A stretch of 64,000 nucleotides of DNA, from NCBI GenBank assembly GCA_038254545.1, contig JBBSGB010000003.1, forward strand, positions 95,090-159,089, read 5' to 3'. The stretch comes from CAHJXF01 sp038254545 (GTDB lineage Bacteria; Pseudomonadota; Gammaproteobacteria; Burkholderiales; Burkholderiaceae_D). Under the pieces are notes generated by a model. It worked only from the letters and a program-made list of their open reading frames with translations, searched no databases and was not told the origin of the DNA. How positions within the stretch are numbered: the stretch's first letter is position 1; each line of letters opens with the position of its first letter. A program made the translations under genes and the position numbers. Of this stretch, positions 18,325 to 27,493 are shown piece after piece.

Positions 18325-19890
18325 ATGGGAAATGGATTGGTGAAACGCATGCCTCATGAATTGAGCGCGGAATCGCGCGCGGGATTGCGCGCGCTAAGGT
18401 ATGCGAGCGTCGGCACTGTGCTCGCACTCGCGCTTGCAGGCGCATATGCCGGGGAATACGATGTGCCGCGATCGCCCACCGAGCCGGACTTCGATGCGTC
18501 GCGCGTCGTCGACCATCCGCCGGGTGGTGGGCTTCGCATTCCGCGGCAGGCGCTGTCTCGCAAATTGATTGCTCAGCGAATCGACACCGACGACAGCGTC
18601 GGCGCCGTCAAGCCGAAAGCCAAGAACCGCGCCGATTCCCTGCTCGCGGATGACAACATCGAGGAGGCGCCCAAGCTCCTCTCGAAGTTCTACGGCTTCG
18701 ACCAAGCGGAAGCCGCATACATCGTTCCGCGGCCCGCGCATTGGACCAAATTGACCAACCGGCTCGAACTCGGTGCGCAGGGCGCGTTGAGCGCGAACGT
18801 CAAATGGAAGCTGAGCGGACGCTTCGATTACAACGCGATTTACGACCTGAGCAATTTCTATACGAATCAGGTCAAGGACGATCAGCGTTTCAATGCGATG
18901 TTCCGCGAAACCTATATCGATGTCGGCGCAGGCGACGTCGAATTTCGATTCGGGCGCCAGCAGATTATCTGGGGCGAGGTCGTCGGCTTATTCTTTGCCG
19001 ACGTCGTTTCGGCCAAGGATCTTCGCGAAACGATATTGACCGATTTCGATTTGCTGCGCATCCCGCAATGGGCCGCGCGCGCAGAATGGTTCAAGAACGA
19101 TATTCACCTCGAAGCGATCTGGATTCCCTTTCCGAGCATCGACAGAATCGGAAAACCGGGCAGCGATTATTTCCCCTTTCCGCCCGCGCCGCCCGCCGGC
19201 TACGCCGCCGTGATCAACAATGAACGCAAGCCCGACAGGGACGTGGCCAATCAGAATTACGGCCTTCGCGCATCGATCCTTCGCGCCGGGTGGGACGTGG
19301 CCGGTTTCGGCTATCGCAGCGTCGATTCCTCGGCCACGTTTTTCCGCGACGTAGTCACCGGAGCCAGCCCCGCGGTGATTTATACCCCGCGTCACGACAA
19401 GATAACGCAATACGGATTGACCGCATCCAAGGATCTCAACAATTTCCTGATCAAGACCGAAGCGGTCTATACCGTTGGAAAGAATTTCAACGTGACGCGC
19501 CTGTCCGACAGCGACGGCGTCGTTCGCCAGAACTATCTGGACTATATCGTCAGTTTCGAGTTTCCATTACCCGACGAAGCGAGATTCAATCTCCAGTTCT
19601 TTCAGCGCCGATTCGGCGATCACGACCCCGACATCATTCCGAAGAAAATCGAGAGCGGCGTGACCTTGTTCTGGTCGGGTAAATGGAATAACAAGCTCGA
19701 TCCGCAGCTTCTCTTGATTCACAGCCTGGATCGAAACGATTGGCTGCTTCGTCCTAAACTCGTCTGGGGTTTCCAGAAGGAATGGCGGGCGGTCGCCGGA
19801 GTCGATATTTTTCACGGGCCGCCCACCGGTCTGTTCGGTCAATACGATCAAAAAGACCGGGTCTATCTGGAAGTCCGCCGAAGCTTTTGA
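18325..19890 (+). CDS. DUF1302-like outer-membrane beta-barrel protein
   Basis: A 521-residue protein whose ATG directly abuts the ATPase stop. An N-terminal hydrophobic stretch (ALRYASVGTVLALALAGAYA) acts as a signal peptide. The mature part has repeated amphipathic beta strands ending in aromatic residues and terminates RVYLEVRRSF, the C-terminal phenylalanine recognised by the BAM complex. The conserved block FRFGRQQIIWGEVVGLFFAD resembles DUF1302 and alginate-export-type barrels. It probably forms the outer-membrane end of the Lol-like system encoded upstream. Its 3' end overlaps the convergent nitroreductase gene by 28 bases. The DUF1302 assignment is by motif memory only. Confidence 0.75.
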   Translation: MGNGLVKRMPHELSAESRAGLRALRYASVGTVLALALAGAYAGEYDVPRSPTEPDFDASRVVDHPPGGGLRIPRQALSRKLIAQRIDTDDSVGAVKPKAKNRADSLLADDNIEEAPKLLSKFYGFDQAEAAYIVPRPAHWTKLTNRLELGAQGALSANVKWKLSGRFDYNAIYDLSNFYTNQVKDDQRFNAMFRETYIDVGAGDVEFRFGRQQIIWGEVVGLFFADVVSAKDLRETILTDFDLLRIPQWAARAEWFKNDIHLEAIWIPFPSIDRIGKPGSDYFPFPPAPPAGYAAVINNERKPDRDVANQNYGLRASILRAGWDVAGFGYRSVDSSATFFRDVVTGASPAVIYTPRHDKITQYGLTASKDLNNFLIKTEAVYTVGKNFNVTRLSDSDGVVRQNYLDYIVSFEFPLPDEARFNLQFFQRRFGDHDPDIIPKKIESGVTLFWSGKWNNKLDPQLLLIHSLDRNDWLLRPKLVWGFQKEWRAVAGVDIFHGPPTGLFGQYDQKDRVYLEVRRSF

Positions 19891-20993
19891 TCGCCGAGGG
19901 GTGCCGCCGGATCGAACATCAATCGTTCCAGTGGTAGCCGAAGGGAGCGGGCCGTCGCCAATCTTCCGGCACCCACACGTCCCATGAAGACCGCGTTCTT
20001 CGCCGCAGTCGCTCCAAATACTTTCTCGAGGCGGCTTTCAATTTTCGCAGCCAACACGGGGGCAGCCCGAAGATTTGAGAATTGCAAACCGCTGCGACTG
20101 TACCGAGCAAAAATCAAAGGCGTGACCTCAGGTTGAAGTTGCAAGTCCAGCGACGCCGCGGTCAGCCAGAATCGCTGGACGGCGCGCCCGGCCGCAATGA
20201 AGTCGTCGATCGTCCTGGGCGGCTGCTTGGATACGAGCATGAAGTGCGCCGCGCATTTCAACGCGGGAACAATGTCGAGCTGGATGCGCGGCACCCATGT
20301 GCCCGCAAGAAAGCGATTGAAGAATTGGACGCGCGCCCAGCTACCCATAACCCATCGCATCAGGCGCGCGGTCATCGGATCCAGACCCACGGCGGCTTCA
20401 GGGACGCGATCTTCACTGAACGTCGCGGCCCACTCGATCGCATCGCGATGGACGAGATACGCCTCGGGCATGATGAGCCGAAGTTTTGCGCTCGCAAAAA
20501 GCAAGCTTGCTACGCGGCGACGTTCGCTCGCGGTCTCGCGCCACACGAGTTCGAATCGATCACCGATCGACATGGTCAGCGCGGCTTTCTCGGCTCGTGT
20601 GAGCGATCGAGCGCTCAGCGCGCGACGATAAACGCTGCGAGTTTCAATGAATGCCGTCAATGCATCGGCGCGAATTTCGGAATCCGCAACGAAGCGAATA
20701 TCGATCAGAGGCCTTTCTATCGCCGAATCGGTGATGCGCGACGCCTGGACACGAAGGCCGCAGGTTGACGCGGCCATGCTCATGGTCTCGATCAGCGCAC
20801 CCACGCCGATCTGGCTGGCGCTTCCGTCGAGGTCGTAGACGCAGTGGCTGCGCGTGTCGTACGCATGCACGATGATGTGATCGTCGGAAACGATTTCGAA
20901 TCGCCAGCATTGCTCATTGTCACCGCTGGGTGCCCATCGAGCCAAATCGAGGATTTTTTCGAGACGCGCTCGTCCTTCCAGCGAGGAAATCAT
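19863..20993 (-). CDS. Nitroreductase-family protein
   Basis: A 376-residue protein starting MISSLEGRARLEKILDLARW. The segment ARWAPSGDNEQCWRFEIVSD is the nitroreductase FMN-binding opening, and ASQIGVGALIETMSMAAST and TAASLDLQLQPEVTP match later core helices. Two substantial inserts make it longer than classical nitroreductases (~200 residues), similar to the C-terminal half of the Rv1355c (MoeY) type fusions. Its start overlaps the stop of the ThiF-like gene (ATGA), so the two proteins are probably made in equal amounts as a split version of that fusion. The reaction is unknown; a flavin-dependent redox step is inferred. Confidence 0.75.
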   Translation of the reverse strand: MISSLEGRARLEKILDLARWAPSGDNEQCWRFEIVSDDHIIVHAYDTRSHCVYDLDGSASQIGVGALIETMSMAASTCGLRVQASRITDSAIERPLIDIRFVADSEIRADALTAFIETRSVYRRALSARSLTRAEKAALTMSIGDRFELVWRETASERRRVASLLFASAKLRLIMPEAYLVHRDAIEWAATFSEDRVPEAAVGLDPMTARLMRWVMGSWARVQFFNRFLAGTWVPRIQLDIVPALKCAAHFMLVSKQPPRTIDDFIAAGRAVQRFWLTAASLDLQLQPEVTPLIFARYSRSGLQFSNLRAAPVLAAKIESRLEKVFGATAAKNAVFMGRVGAGRLATARSLRLPLERLMFDPAAPLGDQKLRRTSR

Positions 20994-21868
20994 GTCGGCG
21001 GATTGATCGCTCTCAATTGACGACGCGCGATCGCGAGCGTCAATTTCTGGACGGGATTGGCGTTGCCGCGCGGCCGCCAAGTGCGCGTAAGCCGATAACG
21101 ATAGGCGTCGAAATGCACGCCGCGAGGAGCCTTCAGGACCCGACCCCGCTTGAGCAGTATCTTCAGACTTTCGGTCGCAGCGAAACCCGCGCACAACTGG
21201 CAAGCCATCGCGGTCGATGGGCCGCGCTGATTTGCGAAATCGACGCGCGATCGGTCGACCAGATACGCGACTTGCAGCATGCGCGGTGACAGGCCGAGCA
21301 AGAACCGGATCGCCTGCTCCTCGGGGGGAAGGCCTTCGAGTTGGAAGTAGTCTTCGAAGCTCATGCTTCCGGGAAGGAAGTTAAGCAGCGCGACGCCCAT
21401 GCCGAGCGGCGCGGCTGTCACCGCCGGAATGCCCAACTGTGCGCAGCGCGCAAAGACCTTCCGGCGAATGTCGAGCGCGAAATAGTCGAGGCCGTCGACA
21501 TATAAATCGGCGCCGCTCAGGAAGGCGTCGATGCCGTCCTCTGTCACACCCAACGGAAAGCGCTCCAGCGAGAGTTCCGGGTTGACGTCGAGCGCCATCG
21601 ATGCGAGCACATCGATCTTGGGCTGATCGATGCTCGCCATGCCGGCGCCTGCCTGCCGATTGAAGTTGGCAAGTGCGAAGCGATCGAAATCGGCGATGCT
21701 GAAGCCTCCGATACCCAAGCGCGTCAGCGTCAGGAGGTGGCTACCACCGACGCCGCCCAGTCCGGCTATGGCAATGCGCTTGCCCTGAAGTTGACGTTGC
21801 TCTGCCTCCGTCACCCAGCCGAGATTGCGCGCAAATGCTTCGCCGTAAGAGAACGACGCAGTGCTCAC
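20990..21868 (-). CDS. ThiF/HesA/MoeB-family adenylyltransferase (E1-like)
   Basis: A 292-residue protein. The nucleotide-binding motif is IAIAGLGGVGGSHLLTLTR, the acidic DFDRFALANFNRQ motif supplies the ATP-coordinating Asp and Arg residues, and LASMALDVNPEL follows as in MoeB/ThiF. Only one CxxC pair is visible (MACQLCAGF), so the usual four-cysteine zinc site looks incomplete and the enzyme may not pass a thioester to a ubiquitin-like carrier. No ThiS or MoaD-like carrier gene is nearby. Overlap with the nitroreductase and the FeeM-type gene 45 bases upstream suggest a three-gene unit that modifies an N-acyl amino acid. Confidence 0.82.
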   Translation of the reverse strand: MSTASFSYGEAFARNLGWVTEAEQRQLQGKRIAIAGLGGVGGSHLLTLTRLGIGGFSIADFDRFALANFNRQAGAGMASIDQPKIDVLASMALDVNPELSLERFPLGVTEDGIDAFLSGADLYVDGLDYFALDIRRKVFARCAQLGIPAVTAAPLGMGVALLNFLPGSMSFEDYFQLEGLPPEEQAIRFLLGLSPRMLQVAYLVDRSRVDFANQRGPSTAMACQLCAGFAATESLKILLKRGRVLKAPRGVHFDAYRYRLTRTWRPRGNANPVQKLTLAIARRQLRAINPPT

Positions 21869-21913
21869 TGGGTCATACGCATGTCGCCGCGTCCCACCGA
21901 TCCATGAAAGGCT

Positions 21914-22765
21914 TCAACTGAGATTGCTCAGTCGCCCCATGATTCCGCGTTCTTCCTTGTCCGAAAAGCCATAGGGGTAAAGAGATTTTTCGATGCGAGC
22001 CAACTCGGGCTTACCTCCAAATCGCTCCAGTTGTTTGGTCAAGTAAGCGAACTCGAGCCGAAGCAGAACTGCGGGCGCGTTCACGCGCGCATTCAGACGT
22101 TCGGGCCCCAGTTGCTGGAAGCCGAGCATTTGTTCGTAGAACCGCACATGGCGCGGATTGACTTCAATGAACAGATCGCTGAAGCCGTGCATCTTGTGGG
22201 AGTAGATATACGCGATGTGGAACAAGGTCGCGAGTACGCGCTTGGATCGTATCGCGCCGTCGACGGCCAGTTTCGTGAACTCGCATACGCGCGCGCCCTG
22301 CTCACGAAGCCGGTCAATCTCGGCTTTGTACAGTTCATCCACCAATAGACCGTCGGGCGAATCGAAGCCGATCGAAATCGTCGCCATCGGGGACGTTCCA
22401 TGCGACGCGACCAGCGTAATGCGATTCGGTTGATGTTTGGCATGCCACGCGATCTTGTAGCCGCGCCATGCATACATCTTCTTGACCAGCATGCTCGCGG
22501 TGTTGCGGCGGCCTTCGTTGTCCGCGAGCCGAACCTTGAACAGCGTCTGGTTGAGCGCGAGTTCGCGCGCGCCTTCGCTTTCGGACTGCTCGACAACCAG
22601 CGAGGTCAGGATGCGCGGGGCATCGAAGGGCACGCCAACGATCGTCCGTCCAACGAGGTCATCGCTCGGAGTGGGTCTATCGTTAGACGAATCTGAAGTG
22701 GGACGCCAACTCTTCAAAACACTGTGCTCCGCATCGACTTTCCGGGAGCCCTCCCCGAATCCCAA
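21914..22765 (-). CDS. FeeM-type N-acyl amino acid synthase
   Basis: About 283 residues if begun at the TTG at 22765; the true start is uncertain and may be an internal TTG or GTG, since the conserved domain begins only near residue 76 (FKVRLADNEGRRNTASML). The GNAT-like FeeM core continues KKMYAWRGYKI, FDSPDGLLVDELYKAEIDRL, CEFTKLAVDGAIRSKRVLATL and LFIEVNPRHVRFYEQMLGF. FeeM enzymes join an acyl-ACP fatty chain to an amino acid amine (tyrosine in the founding case). The gene heads the unit with ThiF-like and nitroreductase genes and is divergent from the aminotransferase at 22905. Product and amino acid preference are unknown. Confidence 0.82.
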   Translation of the reverse strand: MGFGEGSRKVDAEHSVLKSWRPTSDSSNDRPTPSDDLVGRTIVGVPFDAPRILTSLVVEQSESEGARELALNQTLFKVRLADNEGRRNTASMLVKKMYAWRGYKIAWHAKHQPNRITLVASHGTSPMATISIGFDSPDGLLVDELYKAEIDRLREQGARVCEFTKLAVDGAIRSKRVLATLFHIAYIYSHKMHGFSDLFIEVNPRHVRFYEQMLGFQQLGPERLNARVNAPAVLLRLEFAYLTKQLERFGGKPELARIEKSLYPYGFSDKEERGIMGRLSNLS

Positions 22766-22904
22766 AACAAACGTAGTCTTTGGGCTGACTTTTTATTTAT
22801 CCTAGCATACGCAATTCGACCGCTGGCGCGTACGGCGTCGTTAGGCCGGCACGGCGCTTCAACCCTGTATCGACTATTCGCGACCCGACTTGAGGATTGA
22901 TCCC

Positions 22905-24245
22905 GTGCCCGATTCGCCGACTGCTGCTTCAGACCAGACTTTCCCGAACCTGTCTGCGTGGTGGATGCCGTTCACCGCAAATCGCGAATTCAAGGCGGCG
23001 CCGCGCCTTCTGGTTTCGGCATCCGGGATGTTCTACACCGCACAGGACGGACGACAGATCCTCGACGGCACCGCGGGTCTGTGGTGCGTGAACGCCGGCC
23101 ACGCGCAAGCTCGTATTGTGCGCGCGATTGGTGACCAGGTCGCGACGCTGGATTACGCGCCGAGCTTTCAGATGGGACACCCCAAGGCGTTCGAACTGGC
23201 GGAGCGTCTCGTCGCATTTTCGGGCGGCCGTTTCAGCCATGCGTTCTACACCAATTCGGGGTCCGAGTCCGTCGACACGGCGCTCAAGATGGCGATTGCC
23301 TGGCATCGGATTCGCGGCGACGGCACACGGACGCGCCTCATCGGTCGCGAGCGCGGTTACCATGGCGTGGGCTTCGGCGGAATTTCGGTCGGCGGCCTGG
23401 CCAGCAATCGCAAGTGGTTCGGCTCATTGCTGGCCGGCGTCGATCATCTGCCTCACACCCACGACCTCGCGCGCAACGCCTTCGCGCGCGGGCAGCCGCA
23501 ACATGGCGCCGAGCTGGCCGACGAGCTCGAGCGCATCGTCGCGCTTCACGATGCCTCGACCATCGCCGCGGTGATCGTCGAGCCGGTCGCCGGATCGACC
23601 GGAGTGCTGATCCCGCCAGTGGGCTACCTCGAGCGCTTGCGCGAGATCTGTACGCGCCACGGCATTCTCCTGATCTTCGACGAAGTCATTACCGGCTTCG
23701 GGCGCCTGGGTGCGCCGCTCGCCACCGATTTTTTCGGCGTCGAGCCCGACATGGTGGCGCTCGCCAAGGGCATCACCAACGGTTGCGTGCCGATGGGGGC
23801 GGTGCTGGTCAAGTCCCCTATCCACGACACGTTCATGCAGGGGCCGCCCGGTGCGATCGAGTTGTTCCATGGCTACACCTATTCGGGCCATCCTTTGGCG
23901 TGCGCGGCAGCGCTCGCAACGCTCGATGTCTATGAGGAAACCGGTGCGTTCGCGAATGCGGCGGCGCTGGCGCCGGTGTGGGAGGAAGCGGTGCATGCGC
24001 TGCGGGATCGGCCCCGTGTGATCGATGTGCGCAACCTGGGTCTCGTCGCAGGCATCGAACTGGCCGCGCGCGATGGTCAACCCGGCGCGAGGGGAATGGA
24101 AGCGTTCAAGCGCGCGTTCGAGAAAGGCATTCTGGTTCGCGTGACCGGAGATACGATTGCCATGTCACCGCCGTTAATACTCGATCGCGGGCACATCGAC
24201 CGACTGTGCTCGACGCTTGCCGAGGTGCTCGACGGCATCGCCTGA
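22905..24245 (+). CDS. Class III omega-aminotransferase (beta-alanine-pyruvate type)
   Basis: A 446-residue PLP enzyme. GTG 22905 is chosen because a GAGG ribosome site sits 9 bases upstream; a TTG at 22890 is the alternative. Family marks are NLSAWWMPFTANREFK, LDGTAGLWCVNAGHA, the PLP-phosphate loop TNSGSESVDTALKMA, LIFDEVITGFGRLG with the pyridine-binding Asp, and the Schiff-base lysine in VALAKGITNG. It closely resembles omega-amino acid:pyruvate transaminases, which convert beta-alanine and related amines. It is divergent from the FeeM unit. A link to that unit is possible but unsupported. Confidence 0.88.
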   Translation: MPDSPTAASDQTFPNLSAWWMPFTANREFKAAPRLLVSASGMFYTAQDGRQILDGTAGLWCVNAGHAQARIVRAIGDQVATLDYAPSFQMGHPKAFELAERLVAFSGGRFSHAFYTNSGSESVDTALKMAIAWHRIRGDGTRTRLIGRERGYHGVGFGGISVGGLASNRKWFGSLLAGVDHLPHTHDLARNAFARGQPQHGAELADELERIVALHDASTIAAVIVEPVAGSTGVLIPPVGYLERLREICTRHGILLIFDEVITGFGRLGAPLATDFFGVEPDMVALAKGITNGCVPMGAVLVKSPIHDTFMQGPPGAIELFHGYTYSGHPLACAAALATLDVYEETGAFANAAALAPVWEEAVHALRDRPRVIDVRNLGLVAGIELAARDGQPGARGMEAFKRAFEKGILVRVTGDTIAMSPPLILDRGHIDRLCSTLAEVLDGIA

Positions 24246-24348
24246 GCGTCGATAACGAGAGTCTGCGATAATCCACGGTTGAACTCCGGGCGAAACGATT
24301 CGTTATTGCCCGGCGGTTCCTCCTATCCTCTTCCGATTGCATACCACG

Positions 24349-25881
<1,533 letters not shown>

Positions 25882-25946
25882 GCCCGCTGCTCCACCCGGT
25901 TTCTTCGTCGGAGCTCTTCGCCGGACTCGTTTGTTCGACCGCCGGT

Positions 25947-26372
25947 TCAACGCCTCGTCAGTAGCAGGCAACGATGATCCACCATGATGCAGCGGTCCAT
26001 CACGACCAACATGCCGGCCCCCCGCGCGCGCAGCGCTGCGGCTTGATTGACGACGCCAAACTGCATCCACAGGTGGTGTGCGCCGATCGCGATTGCCGCT
26101 TCGGCAATCGGCTCGATCTCCTCGCTGCGACGAAAGCACACGACCGTGTCGATCGCCACCCCTTCGTGGCCCAGCACACCAAGGCTCGCCACGCAGCGCA
26201 GTCCCACGACACGCTCGGCATTCGGATTGACGGGATGCAGCTCGAAGCCCACCGCATCCAGATACGCGGTGACGCGATGGCTGTCGCGCGCGGGATTGTC
26301 CGATGCACCAACCACCGCAATGCTCTTCGTCGCGTCGAGGATTCGGGACGCAACGGCATAGTCATCCTCCAC
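25947..26372 (-). CDS. CoA-binding domain protein, YccU family
   Basis: A 141-residue Rossmann-fold protein. The start is GTG 26372, set by a strong ribosome site (AGGAG, 6 bases upstream) and by similarity beginning at DYAVASRILDATKSIAVVGA. The CoA-binding motif SIAVVGASDNPARDSHRV and the later LRCVASLGVLGHEGVAIDTVV and LWMQFGVVNQAAALRARGAGM are typical. The function of these stand-alone CoA-binding proteins is not established. The start overlaps the end of gluQ by 11 bases. Confidence 0.85.
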   Translation of the reverse strand: MEDDYAVASRILDATKSIAVVGASDNPARDSHRVTAYLDAVGFELHPVNPNAERVVGLRCVASLGVLGHEGVAIDTVVCFRRSEEIEPIAEAAIAIGAHHLWMQFGVVNQAAALRARGAGMLVVMDRCIMVDHRCLLLTRR

Positions 26373-27300
26373 GGTCTGCTCCTTTGACAATTGTCTCGTC
26401 GGCGAGGTGCGACGACCATCGGGTCGCCCATGCTTCGGTCGCCCGCTCCCAGAATGAGTCGACGCTGATCGCATCCTCGATCGCGAGACCGAGATGGAGC
26501 GCGGCTGCATGCAGCGAGGGCAGCGGCCGCTCGCGAGACAGCGGCGTCGCGCCATTTTGCTTGGCGAGCTTGTCGCCCGCTCCGTCCAGCACCAGCGGCA
26601 CATGCAGAGTCCGCGGCGGCGTCAGGCCCAGCGCCTCCTGCAGCCAGCGCTGGCGCGGCGTCGAGTCGAGCAGGTCGGCCCCGCGAACCACATCGGTCAC
26701 CCCCTGTGCGCCATCATCGACCACGACGGCAAGCTGGTATGCCCACGGCCCATCGGCGCGCCTGACGACGAAATCGCCGACATCGCGCGCGAGATCCTGC
26801 GTTACCAAGCCGGCAGCACGATCGCGAAACACCACAGCTCTGTCGGGCACGCGCATGCGCCACGCGCGTGCCGGACGTCCTGCGGGCAAGCCCTGGCGAC
26901 ACGTGCCGGGATAAGCGGCTGCAGCCGGCGGCCCGTGCGGTCGCGAGGATGCGACGGGTGCAAACCCGGCCTCCTCGACTTCGCGGCGCGTACAGCCGCA
27001 GGGATAGATCAGTCCGCGCGCCTGCAATCGTTCGAACGCTTGACGATAAAGGGCGTCACGCTCGCTTTGCCGCACGATTGGCCCATCCCAACAAAATCCG
27101 TAGGCCGCGAGGGTCGCAAGGATATCGTCGGCCGAGCCGGGGACTTCACGCGGACCATCGAGGTCCTCTATGCGAATCAGCCAGCGTCCGCGATGCGCCC
27201 GCACGTCGAGCCAACTCGCCATCGCAGCGACCAGCGAGCCCAGGTGCAGATATCCCGTAGGCGACGGCGCGAATCGACCCACCATCGAAACTTTGTTCAC
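26362..27300 (-). CDS. gluQ: Glutamyl-Q tRNA(Asp) synthetase
   Basis: A truncated glutamyl-tRNA synthetase paralogue of 312 residues. The HIGH-type motif is APSPTGYLHLGSL, the ATP-site region LIRIEDLDGPRE, and the zinc site is formed by YPCGCTRREV and AYPGTCRQG. KLAKQNGATPLS replaces KMSKS, as in GluQ enzymes, and the anticodon-binding domain is absent. GluQ attaches glutamate to queuosine at position 34 of tRNA-Asp. The start may be GTG 27300 or ATG 27285 (MVGRFAPSPTG). It is co-transcribed with the CoA-binding gene. Confidence 0.92.
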   Translation of the reverse strand: MNKVSMVGRFAPSPTGYLHLGSLVAAMASWLDVRAHRGRWLIRIEDLDGPREVPGSADDILATLAAYGFCWDGPIVRQSERDALYRQAFERLQARGLIYPCGCTRREVEEAGFAPVASSRPHGPPAAAAYPGTCRQGLPAGRPARAWRMRVPDRAVVFRDRAAGLVTQDLARDVGDFVVRRADGPWAYQLAVVVDDGAQGVTDVVRGADLLDSTPRQRWLQEALGLTPPRTLHVPLVLDGAGDKLAKQNGATPLSRERPLPSLHAAALHLGLAIEDAISVDSFWERATEAWATRWSSHLADETIVKGADRGG

Positions 27301-27493
27301 GCGGGCCCACGGTTCATGCGCGACTCCCGGTTGAGACGAAACAACGTTTCAGCGTTTGTCCTACAAAGAAATCATCCGATTTCACGATGCGCCGGCAAAA
27401 GTTTCGAATGCTTGCCATAATGCCGAATAACCGAGAACCACGACAATCATCGATCGCGGCCGACCCATTTTCGAACATTCGAATCCGCCCATC

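Noticed and set aside
20990..21868. Canonical ThiF or MoeB for thiamin or molybdopterin synthesis
   Set aside because: No carrier, thiazole or molybdopterin genes are near, only one CxxC is visible, and the partner is a nitroreductase next to FeeM.
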